Part shown: positions 51,526 to 62,124 of the stretch, one piece after another
Layout: every line of letters begins with the position of its first letter
How positions within the stretch are numbered: position 1 is the stretch's first letter
NCBI GenBank assembly: GCA_963978545.1
Contig: OZ021732.1
Location: forward strand, 32,580,123 to 32,644,122
Length of the DNA stretch: 64,000 nt
Direction: 5' to 3'
From: Linyphia triangularis
Lineage: Eukaryota; Arthropoda; Arachnida; Araneae; Linyphiidae
Translations under genes and position numbers: made by a program
The notes under the pieces: generated by a model
What the model saw: only the letters and a program-made list of their open reading frames with translations
What the model was told of the DNA's origin: nothing
Databases searched by the model: none

Positions 51526-51870
51526 CCCAATAATCTGGATTAGACAAGATACCTATAGAAAAAATTTATTCAAATTAGTTCTTTCAAGTTACGATCATAC
51601 CTCTCTTTCATCCCGTTCCTTTGATTTTACCACCTTCCTTATAAAACATCAGAATGAAATTGCTTTCTCTGTAATCTGGATTAGTCAAATTACCAATAGA
51701 AAAAACTTCCAAAAGTCTTCAATAGACTGCATGTTATGAACTTACCCCTTTTCACTCCTTATCCTCGATTTCCCCATCTTATCAACGAAAAATAAAAAAT
51801 AAATTGTATACTGGATAATATCGATTAGTCAAGATATCACTATACTAGTAGATTCCTATATAAAACATGC
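51526..51870 (+). repeat. Degenerate ~135-bp tandem repeat
   Basis: Three decayed units start near 51526, 51660 and 51799, each with an aatctggattagtcaa-like word followed by accaatagaaaa and CT-rich text. A fourth, separate copy lies near 50700. Confidence 0.45.
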
Positions 51871-51879
51871 ACACATGAG

Positions 51880-52420
51880 AAAACTCTTCTTTATGTATAT
51901 ATTAAGATTTTCTTCGAAATTGAGCATGGGCACAAGGTAGCTGCCATTGAAAAATTCTCCTTTTTTTCAGCAATTACCGAAAAAAGGCTTAAACGATTTT
52001 GATCAAATTCCATGCGGTACCTTTTAAGGTGCCCTAAATATCCCCACCTTGCAACGAACGAAATTTCCGTAGAAAAGCGATAAAGGCGTAAAAAGTTTTT
52101 AAAAAAAACGAATATCTTTAACACAGAGTTTACCTCCCTTGAGCATTGCCCATCAACGACTTTTTCTCCTGTGTTTCACTTACAAGAAAGGAAAAAATAA
52201 TATTTATCCAAAAAGATATGTCAATTTTACCATTTTGGTGGTGTTCTTTTGCATCTGTAATAATTATGGTCATTTTGGTAATTTTTTTAAATAATAAAAG
52301 TATATATAAACAAAAACAGTAAATTTCATCAACTCATGTTAAATTTAAATGCAGTGACCAATAGTAAGTGTAATTGTAAGTTGTAAGATGCTCCACGCCT
52401 CTAGTTTTACTTATACAATA
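51880..52420 (+). repeat. Dispersed repeat R2, 5'-truncated copy
   Basis: Matches 20710-21235, from atgggcacaaggtagctgcc to the cacgcctctagtttta tail. Confidence 0.6.
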
Positions 52421-52578
52421 AATTCTAGAAATTACCGAGAAAATTTGATGGTGACTAAAAAAATACGTTTATATATATTGAAATCATCTAAAAGTATTAT
52501 AAAATTACTCAACTTTTTGAAAGGTCGTATCCAAGGAAGGCTTATAAAATTCAACTCTGCCTCCAAAAAATACTCTGA

Positions 52579-52582
<4 letters not shown>

Positions 52583-52622
<40 letters not shown>
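52583..52622. repeat. Poly(T), 40 bases
   Basis: Uninterrupted T run. Possible poly(A) tail of a minus-strand retroposed sequence, but no source is visible. Confidence 0.9.
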
Positions 52623-52624
<2 letters not shown>

Positions 52625-52700
52625 CAAGAAGGTTGTCACACCTCTAAGAAAGCTATTCAGTGAACTGTTCAAATTCGTATATCTCTAACGACCCCTGATA

Positions 52701-53066
52701 TTAGTGACTTCCTTTTTCATCGGCAGCAAATAAAATAGAAATTTGCACAAAGATTTTTCTAGTTCTTAAGAATACATCATCCAGCAAAATTTCTGTAACC
52801 AAGACTTTCGGAATTTCAAATGTTTGAGTTGGCAAACAGTAGTTGGATGGAAGATTTTTCAAAAGTTCTTCCTTTTTAGGATCATCGACCTTATCAATCA
52901 AATGCAAGCCTATGACATTTGCATAGCTACTATCAGAATGAAAACTATTAAGTTCAATAGTTGAAGGAGTTCCTGGATTCTTTGTTGCGGCAGTAGTTGA
53001 AACATTGGTCCGATAAACTGGCTCGCTATCGGAATTATCTTCTTTTTTTTTTTTCTTTTTTTTTAT
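52701..53066 (-). pseudogene. Open coding-like fragment, unknown protein
   Basis: A minus-strand frame is open for about 120 codons between stops (TAG near 53066, TAA at 52701) but has no clear ATG start. After a lysine run from a poly(A/G) tract it reads protein-like: DNSDSEPVYRTN, then DDPKKEELLKNLPSNYCLPT and FEIPKVLVTEILLDDVFLRT. This could be an internal exon or the remnant of a mobile-element protein. The next kilobase upstream gives no continuation. No family assigned. Confidence 0.35.
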
Positions 53067-54440
53067 CTAAGAAACAGCTAGATACGTCTTAAGACGCTAT
53101 TGCATGAATTCTAAAAATAAACGAAGGTAAATAATAGAATGCACATAATTTTTGTATTTATAGAAAAACTTTTTACCCTCAACGAAGTTCTATTGATGGT
53201 GGGTGGAGAGTTTACCAAAAAAATTTTCATAATAATGATATAATGTTCAAGGACTTGGGGGACATTGTAAGTGAAGCTATCATAATTCAACTTTGCATTT
53301 TGCCTGATTGCGAAATCTATGTCTAAAGTAATACTTCAATACACCAGAAAGATCATTGCATTTGATTAATAATTTCTAATAAATTAACAGAAAATAGATT
53401 TAGAAATTACTTACAGATTCTAAGAGATAAGTGATTGGTCCATACAGCTGACACAAATGTGATTTAGTGATACTATGGGGATTCCCTTATCAGTGATGCC
53501 AGAAAACTCATTCTCATTGGTAAATATACTTTTCCTCTGATATAACCATCTAGGAAATTCTCAGGTAAATAATTTAAATTTTCATATCGATGGTATTGTT
53601 TAGTATTTTCGTAGCTTTTACATTCAATAGGCTTAAGTTACACCACAACAACTTTTTTTCCAAAAAACAGTTTTAAGGTGCATCCTTCATTATTATATTA
53701 ATATGCATAATAGTAAAATTTGATTGTATGTCTTGTTTCTGTAATACTTATATTTTATTTTAGGTCCGATTTTCTTAATATGTGACAGAATATAAGAATA
53801 GAATCTGCTCTTTATCCATTCGAAACTTTTAACAGCTCAAACTTAAATGGTTTCATATTAATCTCACTAATTTTGTCTGTCACTGTAGTGAATTTTTTAG
53901 AATATTTGTCTCACACCAGTTTAACCAGTTTATCCAATTTACCACCAGTTTAACTCAATGGCGCTATTTTTGGATTCAAGGAGTGAATTTGATTTGACAA
54001 TAAGTGTAATTTAATGTTCATATTCATCGAAACGCAGTAAATAATAAATATCAGTTTAACTTAAAATTCAAAATTAAGCCCTTATCTTTAAATGAAGTAC
54101 TTTAATACTTAATCATTAAATAATTTTTAATTTAGCTTATGAACTCAAAAACGAATTTCAATTTGAGAAAGCTGTGGCAATGCTGTTCCACGTTATATAT
54201 TACGTTAATATAACGTAATTATATAAACTTAATGTATACCACGTATATACGTCGTAGGGTGATGAAACAAATGGAGATTTGATCAAATCCCCAAGGTAGA
54301 TGGTCAATTCACAGAAGATGTTAAAATTACTACTCCTTTGGGTGATTTTTTTTTTTTTTTAAAGTAAGTGATTTTATCAAATCCCTAAACTGTTTTAGTG
54401 AAAAGATGAAATAAACTAGTCAGGACCTCAGATTTAGTCC
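53067..54440. other. AT-rich DNA without recognisable gene
   Basis: No gene seen. An accagtttaac word occurs three times around 53915-53957. A small palindrome, attacgttaatataacgtaat, lies near 54200, and a T run at 54348-54360. Confidence 0.45.
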
Positions 54441-54444
54441 TACC

Positions 54445-54713
54445 TAAGAATTTGAAATTCAAAAGAATTCCTCTTTTCATCGAACCATTAAACAAATACC
54501 TTACAAAGCTTTATTTAGAACAGAACCAAAAACAGGTATTTAATCTAGTCATATTTCAAAAGAGTTGCTTGATAAACTTATTACTGATAGGGACTTGGAT
54601 CTAATTCTTAATCAGCAGGATCATGACATTATTATAATACCAGAAGAATTACCAGTAACTACCTTAGAAAACAACAACGATGCTTCAACTTCAAAAGATC
54701 TACCAGAGTAGTT
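54445..54713 (+). pseudogene. Remnant of KRAB-A-2-like integrase C-terminus
   Basis: One frame reads QKNSSFHRTIKQIPYKALFR, then TEPKTGI, an in-frame TAA, then SSHISKELLDKLITDRDLD, ending at TAG near 54713. From memory, the order (QKNSS.HR, PYKALF..EPK.G, SS.L..E.L..L.T..DL) matches the segment after the integrase core in arthropod proteins annotated KRAB-A-domain-containing 2-like, which derive from mobile elements. The integrase core is missing and a stop interrupts the frame. Only a short AT-rich stretch precedes it, with no matching upstream domain. Confidence 0.55.
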
Positions 54714-54782
54714 AGAAATTGGGCATCCTGAGCCATGGAGCGACCGAGCGACGGGATGAGGGATGATGACGTCACCGGAAGT

Positions 54783-55380
54783 GGAGTTGAGTTGTTCCCC
54801 TCCTGCTGTTATTTTAGTTTCGGTTTCGTTATAAGCTGTTTGTGTATGACGTCACAGTGGGTATGACGTCATAATGTGTTTTATATCAAAGTTTTGAGTG
54901 GTGGCAACACTTTTTAGTTTCGGTTTATCTAGCAGACGGAGTTGAGTTGTTCTAGGACTGCTTCTTAGTGAATAAGTTAGAGTGATAGTTTTTTATTGCA
55001 TGACGTCACAGTGGGTATGACGTCATAATTTGTTTTATATCAAAGCTTTTGAGCGGTGGCAACACTTTTTAGTTTTTTTTTGCTTCCAGTTAAATGGGGT
55101 TGAGTTGTTCTAGGACTGCTTCTAAGTGAATAAGTTAGAGTTATAGATATTTTTACTAGTGACGTCACAGTGAGTATGAAGTCATAACTTGTTTTATATC
55201 AAAGTTTTGAGCGGTGGCAACACTTTTTAGTTTCGATTTACCTTTCAGGTGGAGTTGAGTTGTTTTAGGGCTGCTTCTAAACGAATAACTTAGAGCTATA
55301 GATATTTTTACTAGTGACGTCACAGTGGGTATGACGTCATTCTATGTTAAGATTTAGCATTTAAGGTATGGCAACATCTT
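54783..55380 (+). promoter_or_regulatory. Tandem promoter-like array with paired CRE sites
   Basis: Four units of about 154-159 bp lie in the orientation of the downstream gene. Each has two TGACGTCA sites 17 bp apart: 54847/54864, 55001/55018, 55160/55177 (the second is TGAAGTCA) and 55315/55332. A further site is at 54767. The first three units continue with a TATA-like ttttatatcaaag, then ggtggcaacactttttagtt and gagttgagttgtt. TGACGTCA is the consensus of CREB/ATF bZIP factors. It resembles a multiplied enhancer/promoter. Spacing is regular, divergence moderate, and the last unit is degenerate. Confidence 0.65.
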
Positions 55381-55399
55381 GTGAGAGATCTAGATACGA

Positions 55400-55664
55400 G
55401 CAGGTGTTAATCGGATGAGTCATTCTGTCTGAACAGGTTTGAACAGCTTGGGACAGGATATTGCACGGCGATAAAGGTGGATAGGTGTTAACCAATCAGA
55501 TTTCACGCTAGAGGGCGTTGTTTCGACTACCAGCCAATCAGAAGGGATGAGCTGCGTCACTCACGGACTTGCATTCAGCGAAGACACCATTTCTCTGCTG
55601 ATTTTGTCAAGTGAAGGTTCGTTTGCTGTTTCTTCGAAGTTGTGCTTGTTAGTTTGAAGTGAAA
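55400..55664 (+). promoter_or_regulatory. Proximal promoter and 5' leader of the AlkB-like gene
   Basis: Contains an AP-1 word TGAGTCA (55416-55422), two CCAAT elements (aaccaatcag 55490, agccaatcag 55532) and a CTCF-like cgctagagggcg near 55507. The in-frame TAG just upstream and the lack of earlier ATGs make 55665 the start. The transcription start is not determined; a tcattc/cattcagcg initiator-like word lies near 55571. GC content is well above the flanks. Confidence 0.5.
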
Positions 55665-57077
55665 ATGTCGTCTGATTTACATATTGAACTCGTTGAAAGT
55701 TTTTACGATGCAGCTAAATCACAGCAGTTGTTACATGAATTGTTGAACTACGAGTATGAGAATCTCCAATTGAACTTTAATGGAAAAAGTTACACGCCTC
55801 AAAGGAAAGTGCTCGGTTTTGGTGATACTGGCGTGAAATATACCTTTTCTGGAACGTGCGTCTTTTCCAAGCCGTGGTCTTCTACACTGTTTGATATTAA
55901 GAAGGATGTTGAAAACAAGACTGGACAAGAATACAACTATGCCCTTCTCAACTACTATGCAGATGGAAATGCCAAGATTGGAGCTCATAAAGACAGCGAA
56001 AAAGACTTGGATCCAGACTTCACTATTCCAACCCTAAGTCTCGGAGCTATCAGAACCATGCAGTTTGTCCGTCCTGATTTCCAGCCCAACAAAGTTCCGT
56101 TACCAAGTGGATCTCTCCTTCTCGTGAAGCCACCCACCAATCAGTTCTGGACCCATGAAATTTCAGCCGAACCTGCTGTGAAGGAGCCGAGAATCAGTAT
56201 CACTTTTCGGAACATCGTAGCGAGACCCCAAGATATTGTAGAGTATCCCCACAAGTCCCTTTCTCGGAAGAGACCTTCAGATGAAGTGATCGTCGAAGAA
56301 GAAACAATTCCCGATGGCGACTGGATGACTCGCCTTTATGCCTCTGTAAAGAAAACCAGTAGATGCCTCAAGGAATGGAACCTTGGATTTGGTTTCATAG
56401 TGTCCCTTCATCAATATGACTCTCGTCTTTTCATCCACATGTCTCAACATAAGAGTCAAGGAAGTACTCAGAAAATTATGATGAACATGGATACCTTTCA
56501 GGACTTTTATAACAAACTCTTACACGTGAACACGAAATACGCAGCTAGTAGCGTTGTGTGTAACAATCAACTCCTGGTTCTATCACATAAGGGTGAGTTA
56601 GTTTTAAAACAACTCTTTTATCTTAAACTTAAGGAAAGTTCCTTAAAAGTAAATGAAAATAATCTTGCTAAAATTAGAGATCTCATGCATGAAATATGTG
56701 AAACCATCAAGGAGTCTCTTATAAATTTACTACGAGTTGAAATTCTTAATCATTGTGTTCAAAATGTAAATATACCTCCCAATATAGACTTATTTCATGA
56801 ATATGTTTCTGCTTTTCGATGTGAAATAGAAAGTAATGTTTTAAAATTGTTTCGCTGTGATGCTTGTGCTATTGGTGACCCCTCACAAGGAAATCATGTC
56901 TGTATAACTACTTCATTGCAAGATCAGTCTTGGTGTGTTGGAGACGATGCTATTCTTGTACTTAATGTTAAAAATGTGATTGAAACCTTACAATGTAAAT
57001 ATGTCATACAATTCTTTAATGAAGATTTCTTTAAATGTATATCATATGGTGCTTTGAAAGATTATTTGAAATTGTAA
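55665..57077 (+). CDS. AlkB-family (ALKBH2-like) dioxygenase with novel C-terminus
   Basis: An intronless frame of 470 residues from ATG 55665 (context gaaaATGt). An in-frame GTG six bases earlier is not a plausible eukaryotic start. Residues 1-190 match ALKBH2/3-type Fe(II)/2-oxoglutarate dioxygenases, which oxidatively remove alkyl groups from DNA bases. The match includes YTFSG (59-63), N96 and Y98, H108-x-D110, H164 and R176...R182 (RISITFR, the usual Asn replaced by Ser). All iron and 2-oxoglutarate ligands are present. A basic linker SRKRPSDE (200-207) could be a nuclear signal. Residues about 240-285 (FGFIVSLHQYDSRLFIHMSQ, then a helix DTFQDFYNKL) loosely resemble a PC4/p15 single-strand-binding fold; this is weak. 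The C-terminus has C398-x2-C401-x9-H411-x-C413. Human ALKBH2 is 261 residues, so nearly half of this protein is extra. Codons turn AT-rich after about 56590. Origin from a virus-like or mobile element is possible but unproven. Confidence 0.9.
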   Translation: MSSDLHIELVESFYDAAKSQQLLHELLNYEYENLQLNFNGKSYTPQRKVLGFGDTGVKYTFSGTCVFSKPWSSTLFDIKKDVENKTGQEYNYALLNYYADGNAKIGAHKDSEKDLDPDFTIPTLSLGAIRTMQFVRPDFQPNKVPLPSGSLLLVKPPTNQFWTHEISAEPAVKEPRISITFRNIVARPQDIVEYPHKSLSRKRPSDEVIVEEETIPDGDWMTRLYASVKKTSRCLKEWNLGFGFIVSLHQYDSRLFIHMSQHKSQGSTQKIMMNMDTFQDFYNKLLHVNTKYAASSVVCNNQLLVLSHKGELVLKQLFYLKLKESSLKVNENNLAKIRDLMHEICETIKESLINLLRVEILNHCVQNVNIPPNIDLFHEYVSAFRCEIESNVLKLFRCDACAIGDPSQGNHVCITTSLQDQSWCVGDDAILVLNVKNVIETLQCKYVIQFFNEDFFKCISYGALKDYLKL

Positions 57078-57082
57078 ATAAA
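57077..57082 (+). terminator. Polyadenylation signal overlapping the stop codon
   Basis: AATAAA starts on the last base of the TAA stop of the AlkB-like gene, and a GT-rich tgtgtgtgatttt follows about 20 bases later. The 3' untranslated region would be only a few tens of bases. Confidence 0.6.
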
Positions 57083-57230
57083 AATTATTCAATGGAAATT
57101 TGTGTGTGATTTTCTTATGTGAAATAATAGAACAAAAAATGTTAAAGCAATATCACTTTATTGAATCATAAATTTTCCCACTTTTTAGGTGGTTTTACAT
57201 TTCGTCTCAACTTTGTTTGAACAATTTTTC

Positions 57231-58165
57231 TGATTTTTGGATACTCTAATGCATAAATAAGAGAGAAAAAGTAACATACTTGAACATCTTACAACTAAGA
57301 ATTCAAAAGTGAACGTGAAAATTTACTTTACGAATAAACATCATGTCTTTAAAATGTGTAAGAATATCACTAAATAAGAGAAAAAAGTAACATACTTAAA
57401 CTTTGTACAACAAATAACTTTAACATTAACGTAAAATTTTTTCTTCACATATAAAAATCACGACTTTAAAATGTGACGTGTAAGAAGAATTAGCATACTC
57501 TTATATCAACGATAAATAAGATAAAAAAGAAGCTCTAAAAATTTATAAGGCAAATAATTTAAATAATACGCGAAAATTTACCACACATATAAAAATTATG
57601 TCTTTCAAATGTGTAAGAATAACGCTAAATTAGAGAAAAAGAAATACTAAAAATTTATAAGGTAAGGAATTGAAACAATATGCGAAAATTTATTTCACGC
57701 ATAAAATTTTTATCTTTAAAATGTGTAAGAATAATGCTAAATTAGAGAAGAAAAAAAAATAACATACTTAAACTTTCTTCGACAACAATTTAAACAATAC
57801 GCGACATTTTCATACACAATTATTTTCTTAGGTTAATGTTAAATAATGGGAAATTTAACAGAATAAAAATTTCAAAGATAAAGAATTTTAACCTTTACAC
57901 GAAAATTTACCTCACAAAAATATCATATCCTTAAACTTTAACTTGACAATTTACTCTTCATATACAATTAAACTCTTAGGTTAATGTTAAATAAGAAAAA
58001 AAAATAATATACTTAAAATTTCTAAGATAAACATAACGTAAAAATTTCGTATCATGTGTTTAAAATGTAACATATAAGAGAAAAAAACTAACATACTTGA
58101 AATTCTATAGCAAAGAATTTAAGCATTAGCGTAAAAATTCACTTTACATATAAAATTCACATCTT
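57231..58165 (-). repeat. Satellite-like array, palindrome 2 (shortened)
   Basis: Same units as 33733-35580 but about half as long, so several units were lost here or gained in palindrome 1. No long open frame survives. Confidence 0.85.
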
Positions 58166-58179
58166 TAAATGGGAAGATA

Positions 58180-58440
58180 AGCAGGTGACGGTAATTAGCC
58201 AATCAGGGTAGCGGTAGGTGATACGCCATTCGCCGGCATTTTTAGATCGGAGGATGAGTCACGCTAAAACTTGTTGGAACAGGTCGGGAGATTTGTACAG
58301 CAAGAACAACAGCATCGACGCGCAAGCAGCGGGTGATGCTGTGATGTGTCAGCAGGTCTTTGAGATTATCGTTTTCCTACTTTGCCGTTTTCATAATGAA
58401 ATGTTTGTGAAAACTTGGAATGAATGAAGTGGATTTCAAA
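58180..58440 (+). promoter_or_regulatory. GC-richer CCAAT/AP-1 island, palindrome 2
   Basis: Homologous to 35588-35850. AGCCAATCAG (58197-58206) and TGAGTCA (58255-58261) are both preserved. The embedded 69-codon frame is open but has mostly amino-acid-changing differences. Confidence 0.4.
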
Positions 58441-61014
58441 GACATATTAGTAAGTGAAGGTAGAATTCGCATGGACTTTCTTCCAAAAAGTATGATTCAC
58501 TTGGAGAATTTAAGATCATTTCTACTTGAAAACTTTTCTATTATTTAAAACATTGAATATTGTTCAAACTCAGTGGGATTATATGCTACAATACGGGTAA
58601 AACTTAACAAAATTGTTACATAGAAGAAAAATAGTACGAGATTTAAAATAAATATTAGTTATAGATACTCCAAAGAAAAAATTTCACCTCTACTTTTCAA
58701 TCGGAAAATCAATACAAGTTGGAAATTTATGTTACTTCAAGAAAGACTTAGACAATTTACTTTGTAATAATATACGTTAAGGTGTCATATTAACTCGTGC
58801 AATAAATGCTGACTAAGGATTATTTTACTTATCAATCTAAGAAAGGTGAATTGGGGGAAAATATTAAATAAATTGTAAATATTAAATACATTGTAGATAT
58901 GCATTCAAGTTTTGAAAATCGCCTGCAAGACTTTTAAAACATCTTAAGATAATTTGAAAGAAACTTGCGAATTATATGTAAACTACATAACTTTTTATAC
59001 TCTGAAAGGAAATCACAAGTAACTTAGTTAACTTTTTTCATGGTAACACTCATATTCAATGACATGTTTTTAAAATTTAACCTTCTTTACATGATATTAG
59101 TTATAAATTTGTTCAATCTCAGATGCGATATACTATTATTTCTAACATATATGTTACGAATTGTGTAAAGTTTTTAAAAGAGTATATGCAAATCACCAAT
59201 CAGAAACATAAAAATCTAACATCATTCAAACAAACTAAAATAATAAGATATTTTCCTTAGTGGAAATAGTTAACTACTCATGCGATGGAATATACTAGAA
59301 AATTTAAATACTGAAAAAAGTTTGCTAGGCAAACTTAAAGAATATTTTTTTTTCTTGTGAAAAACTAGCATAAATTTGAAAAATGTAGAGTTTGTTACTA
59401 CGTAAAATTGAACATCATCTGGACAAACTAAATTATACGTGAATTTTTTTTTTTATTATTATTTGAGAGGTGCTGACAATATATCATTAATATAGAGATT
59501 TTTAACTTCCATCCATAATTTCTAAATAACTTATACATAAATTTCAGAAAAACTGAAACGGAATGTGTTTTACAAGAGGCTTATTTTGTAAGATGAATAT
59601 TCAATATTAATATAACTGAGCAAAGTTCATTCCGGAAAAAACTTGTAAAAGATACTTATATTTTGAAAATAGTTTGAAATATCCTTTTAAATTTATGAAT
59701 GCTCGCTTTCGAAAGACACAAATAAAACTGATATTACTCATGATAATTAACACATACATAACATTAGTCAAACAAAGTGAAATTTTTATTGCTTGTGACC
59801 GATAACTTTTCAGTGAAGCAGAACTTACATAGGAAATTTGTGCAAACTTTTTCAACTTTTAAACCAAGTATCATGTAAAATTATAAATTACGATAAGAAA
59901 TAGCATACTTCAGAATCGGAACAAGTCTTGTAGTTAAGCTAAATGTATTTCTCAAGGAATTGAAAGCATACCAGAAAAGTCCTTATCATTTCGCATCTTT
60001 TCTCATGTTGCAAGAAGACATACTTTGTAAAAGATCGTCTTAGCACTTAACAAAAATCAGTAAAAATAAATATATTTTCTATGGCAAAGATAAAACTTCA
60101 CAACTTAATTACTTAAATTTAGCTAAGTTGCATATGGTTTATTCACATAACTCGCATATGCTTCGAATGTTGAAATATATTTGTCAGTTGAAATCAAACT
60201 CATCGAAAATAAATGCTATCTACATTTTCAAGTCGGAAATTACTATTAAATAAACTTTGCATGTAAGACATTATCATGTTAAAAAGAAAAATCTACAAAA
60301 ATGTAAATGATAATTTTACTGTTGGTACATAAATGATGAATAATTTATGATTTTATTCCAGGCAAACGTTTTATTGTCTAACAGAGAACTTAAACTTTAG
60401 CAGAAAAACGAAAAAATACAATTTTTATATCCTATCATGCTTGTCGAAAATTGAATTTATTAGCTGTTGTAATAGATTTTTATTGTCCAAATTTCTATAG
60501 TTCTTCCCAGTGCAATAATATTAAGTTCATGTGTAATGAGTAGGTTTATTTTTGTTGAATCTTATAAATTTAATGAAATTATTATGACCTAAGAGATTGA
60601 GTGAACTGAATAAATCAATGACGTAAATTTAAACAGTGACTTGAACTGATACATACTATAACTGTAAAGAAGTATGACAAAGTGATAGATGAAGTGAAAA
60701 TAGAAGTTGAGTGAAATGTGTTGAAAAAAGTTGAAGACGACAAGAAATTCATAAATGAGAATTATCATTGACTTATATTAACTTCGTTTTTCTTGCTTAT
60801 GACAAGAAAATACACTCTTGTTTATTAAGAACCAACTTGATATCTTATCATAGAATGACAATGATGAAATATCTATACATTAAAAAAAATACCAAACTTA
60901 GACATAGCAAATTTCTTGAAATTCATGTATAATGTGAGAAGTTTTACTGGAAATATAGAAGATACAACATTGAAAGATGTGAATGTTTCGAAGTACTTTA
61001 TCAGAAATAAAAAA

Positions 61015-62124
61015 TGTGAAAGTTACAAAATTTTATATATTTTCATGAAAAACATATAAAATTTTAATTTCACGAGAAACATGTACAATTTAACTTGTTA
61101 CAAATGCATAGCTATAGATATGTTTTTACCTTTGAAAGATTTACTTAGAAGATTAATTGATGAAGAACTGGTGTATAAGTTATCGATTTATACGAAGACG
61201 AAAAGTTACAATTTTTCAATACATACGACAAGTTTTATAACTTAAACATACATTTATTAAAGTGAATAAGTTTCAGTATTTAAATATACATATTGATTTG
61301 AAAAAATTCTTTGAAATATATATATATCTAAAAAAAAAAAAACTTTAAGTGTAAATTGAAATTTTTATAAGTTTTTCAACAGTGACTTATTAATATTTAG
61401 AAAGAGGTCGGATATCTTCAGCTATTCTACATCTGATTGGACAACACTTATAATGTGTACGAGAAAAAAAAAATTCAATTACTACATGAGAAAAATTTCC
61501 TTGTAGGAATCAATGAAATTGGATAGTTATACTTTGGTTCGAAGCAATTTTCGTTTCACGCATATGATTTGTTGCTAAGTTGAAATAAATACACTTTAAA
61601 TCAATGCTTAGCATCTTTTCTTTTATTCTTACTATGATCATTCTTATATTGAAGGATGATTTTTCGAAAGTCAATATATTTGAAAAATGAATATATCTAT
61701 AGTGTAACATATAAAGTAGAAGTTACGTGGAATACTATTGGAATTAGCATTAGAAATTAAATCACTCAATTTATTCATGGGATATTGTCCATCACGTGAA
61801 TATCTCCCCGCAACATTGTTTGCTCTTATCGGTATATGATTACGCATGTTTCGTGATCTTAACGTATGTCAATGTGTTATTTTTTTTTATATGTGAAAAA
61901 AGGAAACTTTTCCACATATATATTGATAATTTTCATGTTTATTCAGTTTGTGGTTGTTTTTCATATTATTCAGTTTGCTACCAACTGAGATGACATAATA
62001 TAAATTGTTAAATGTGCTATAGTTTTAATATATGTGTTCCCACTTAAAAGCATGTTTGATTTTAAATTTTGTTTAAACTTTCTCCTAAAAAATTTTATAG
62101 CGGACCTCAGCGATTTTTTTTATT
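61015..62124. repeat. Palindrome 2 loop (~1.1 kb)
   Basis: Starts with about 75 bases not found at the equivalent place in palindrome 1 (gtgaaagttacaaaattt onward). Next comes the shared loop sequence (61090-61560 = 38990-39460), then about 560 bases equivalent to the innermost right arm of palindrome 1. Those 560 bases are unpaired here because the left arm lacks that segment. Confidence 0.8.

Larger units (their letters stand above)
57231..61014 (+). repeat. Palindrome 2, left arm
   Basis: Same strand and order as palindrome 1 from 33731 to about 38430, diverged by several percent by eye. The homology to palindrome 1 starts abruptly at tttttggatactctaatgc, about 150 bp after the AlkB-like gene. 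The outer part of palindrome 1 (CTCF-like motif, minisatellite) is absent. Pairs with 62125-64000 and beyond; paired positions sum to about 123139. Confidence 0.9.

Noticed and set aside
52388..52624. 78-codon plus-strand frame ending in a phenylalanine run
   Set aside because: The end is a 40-base poly(T); the rest lies in R2 tail and AT-rich sequence with no conservation.
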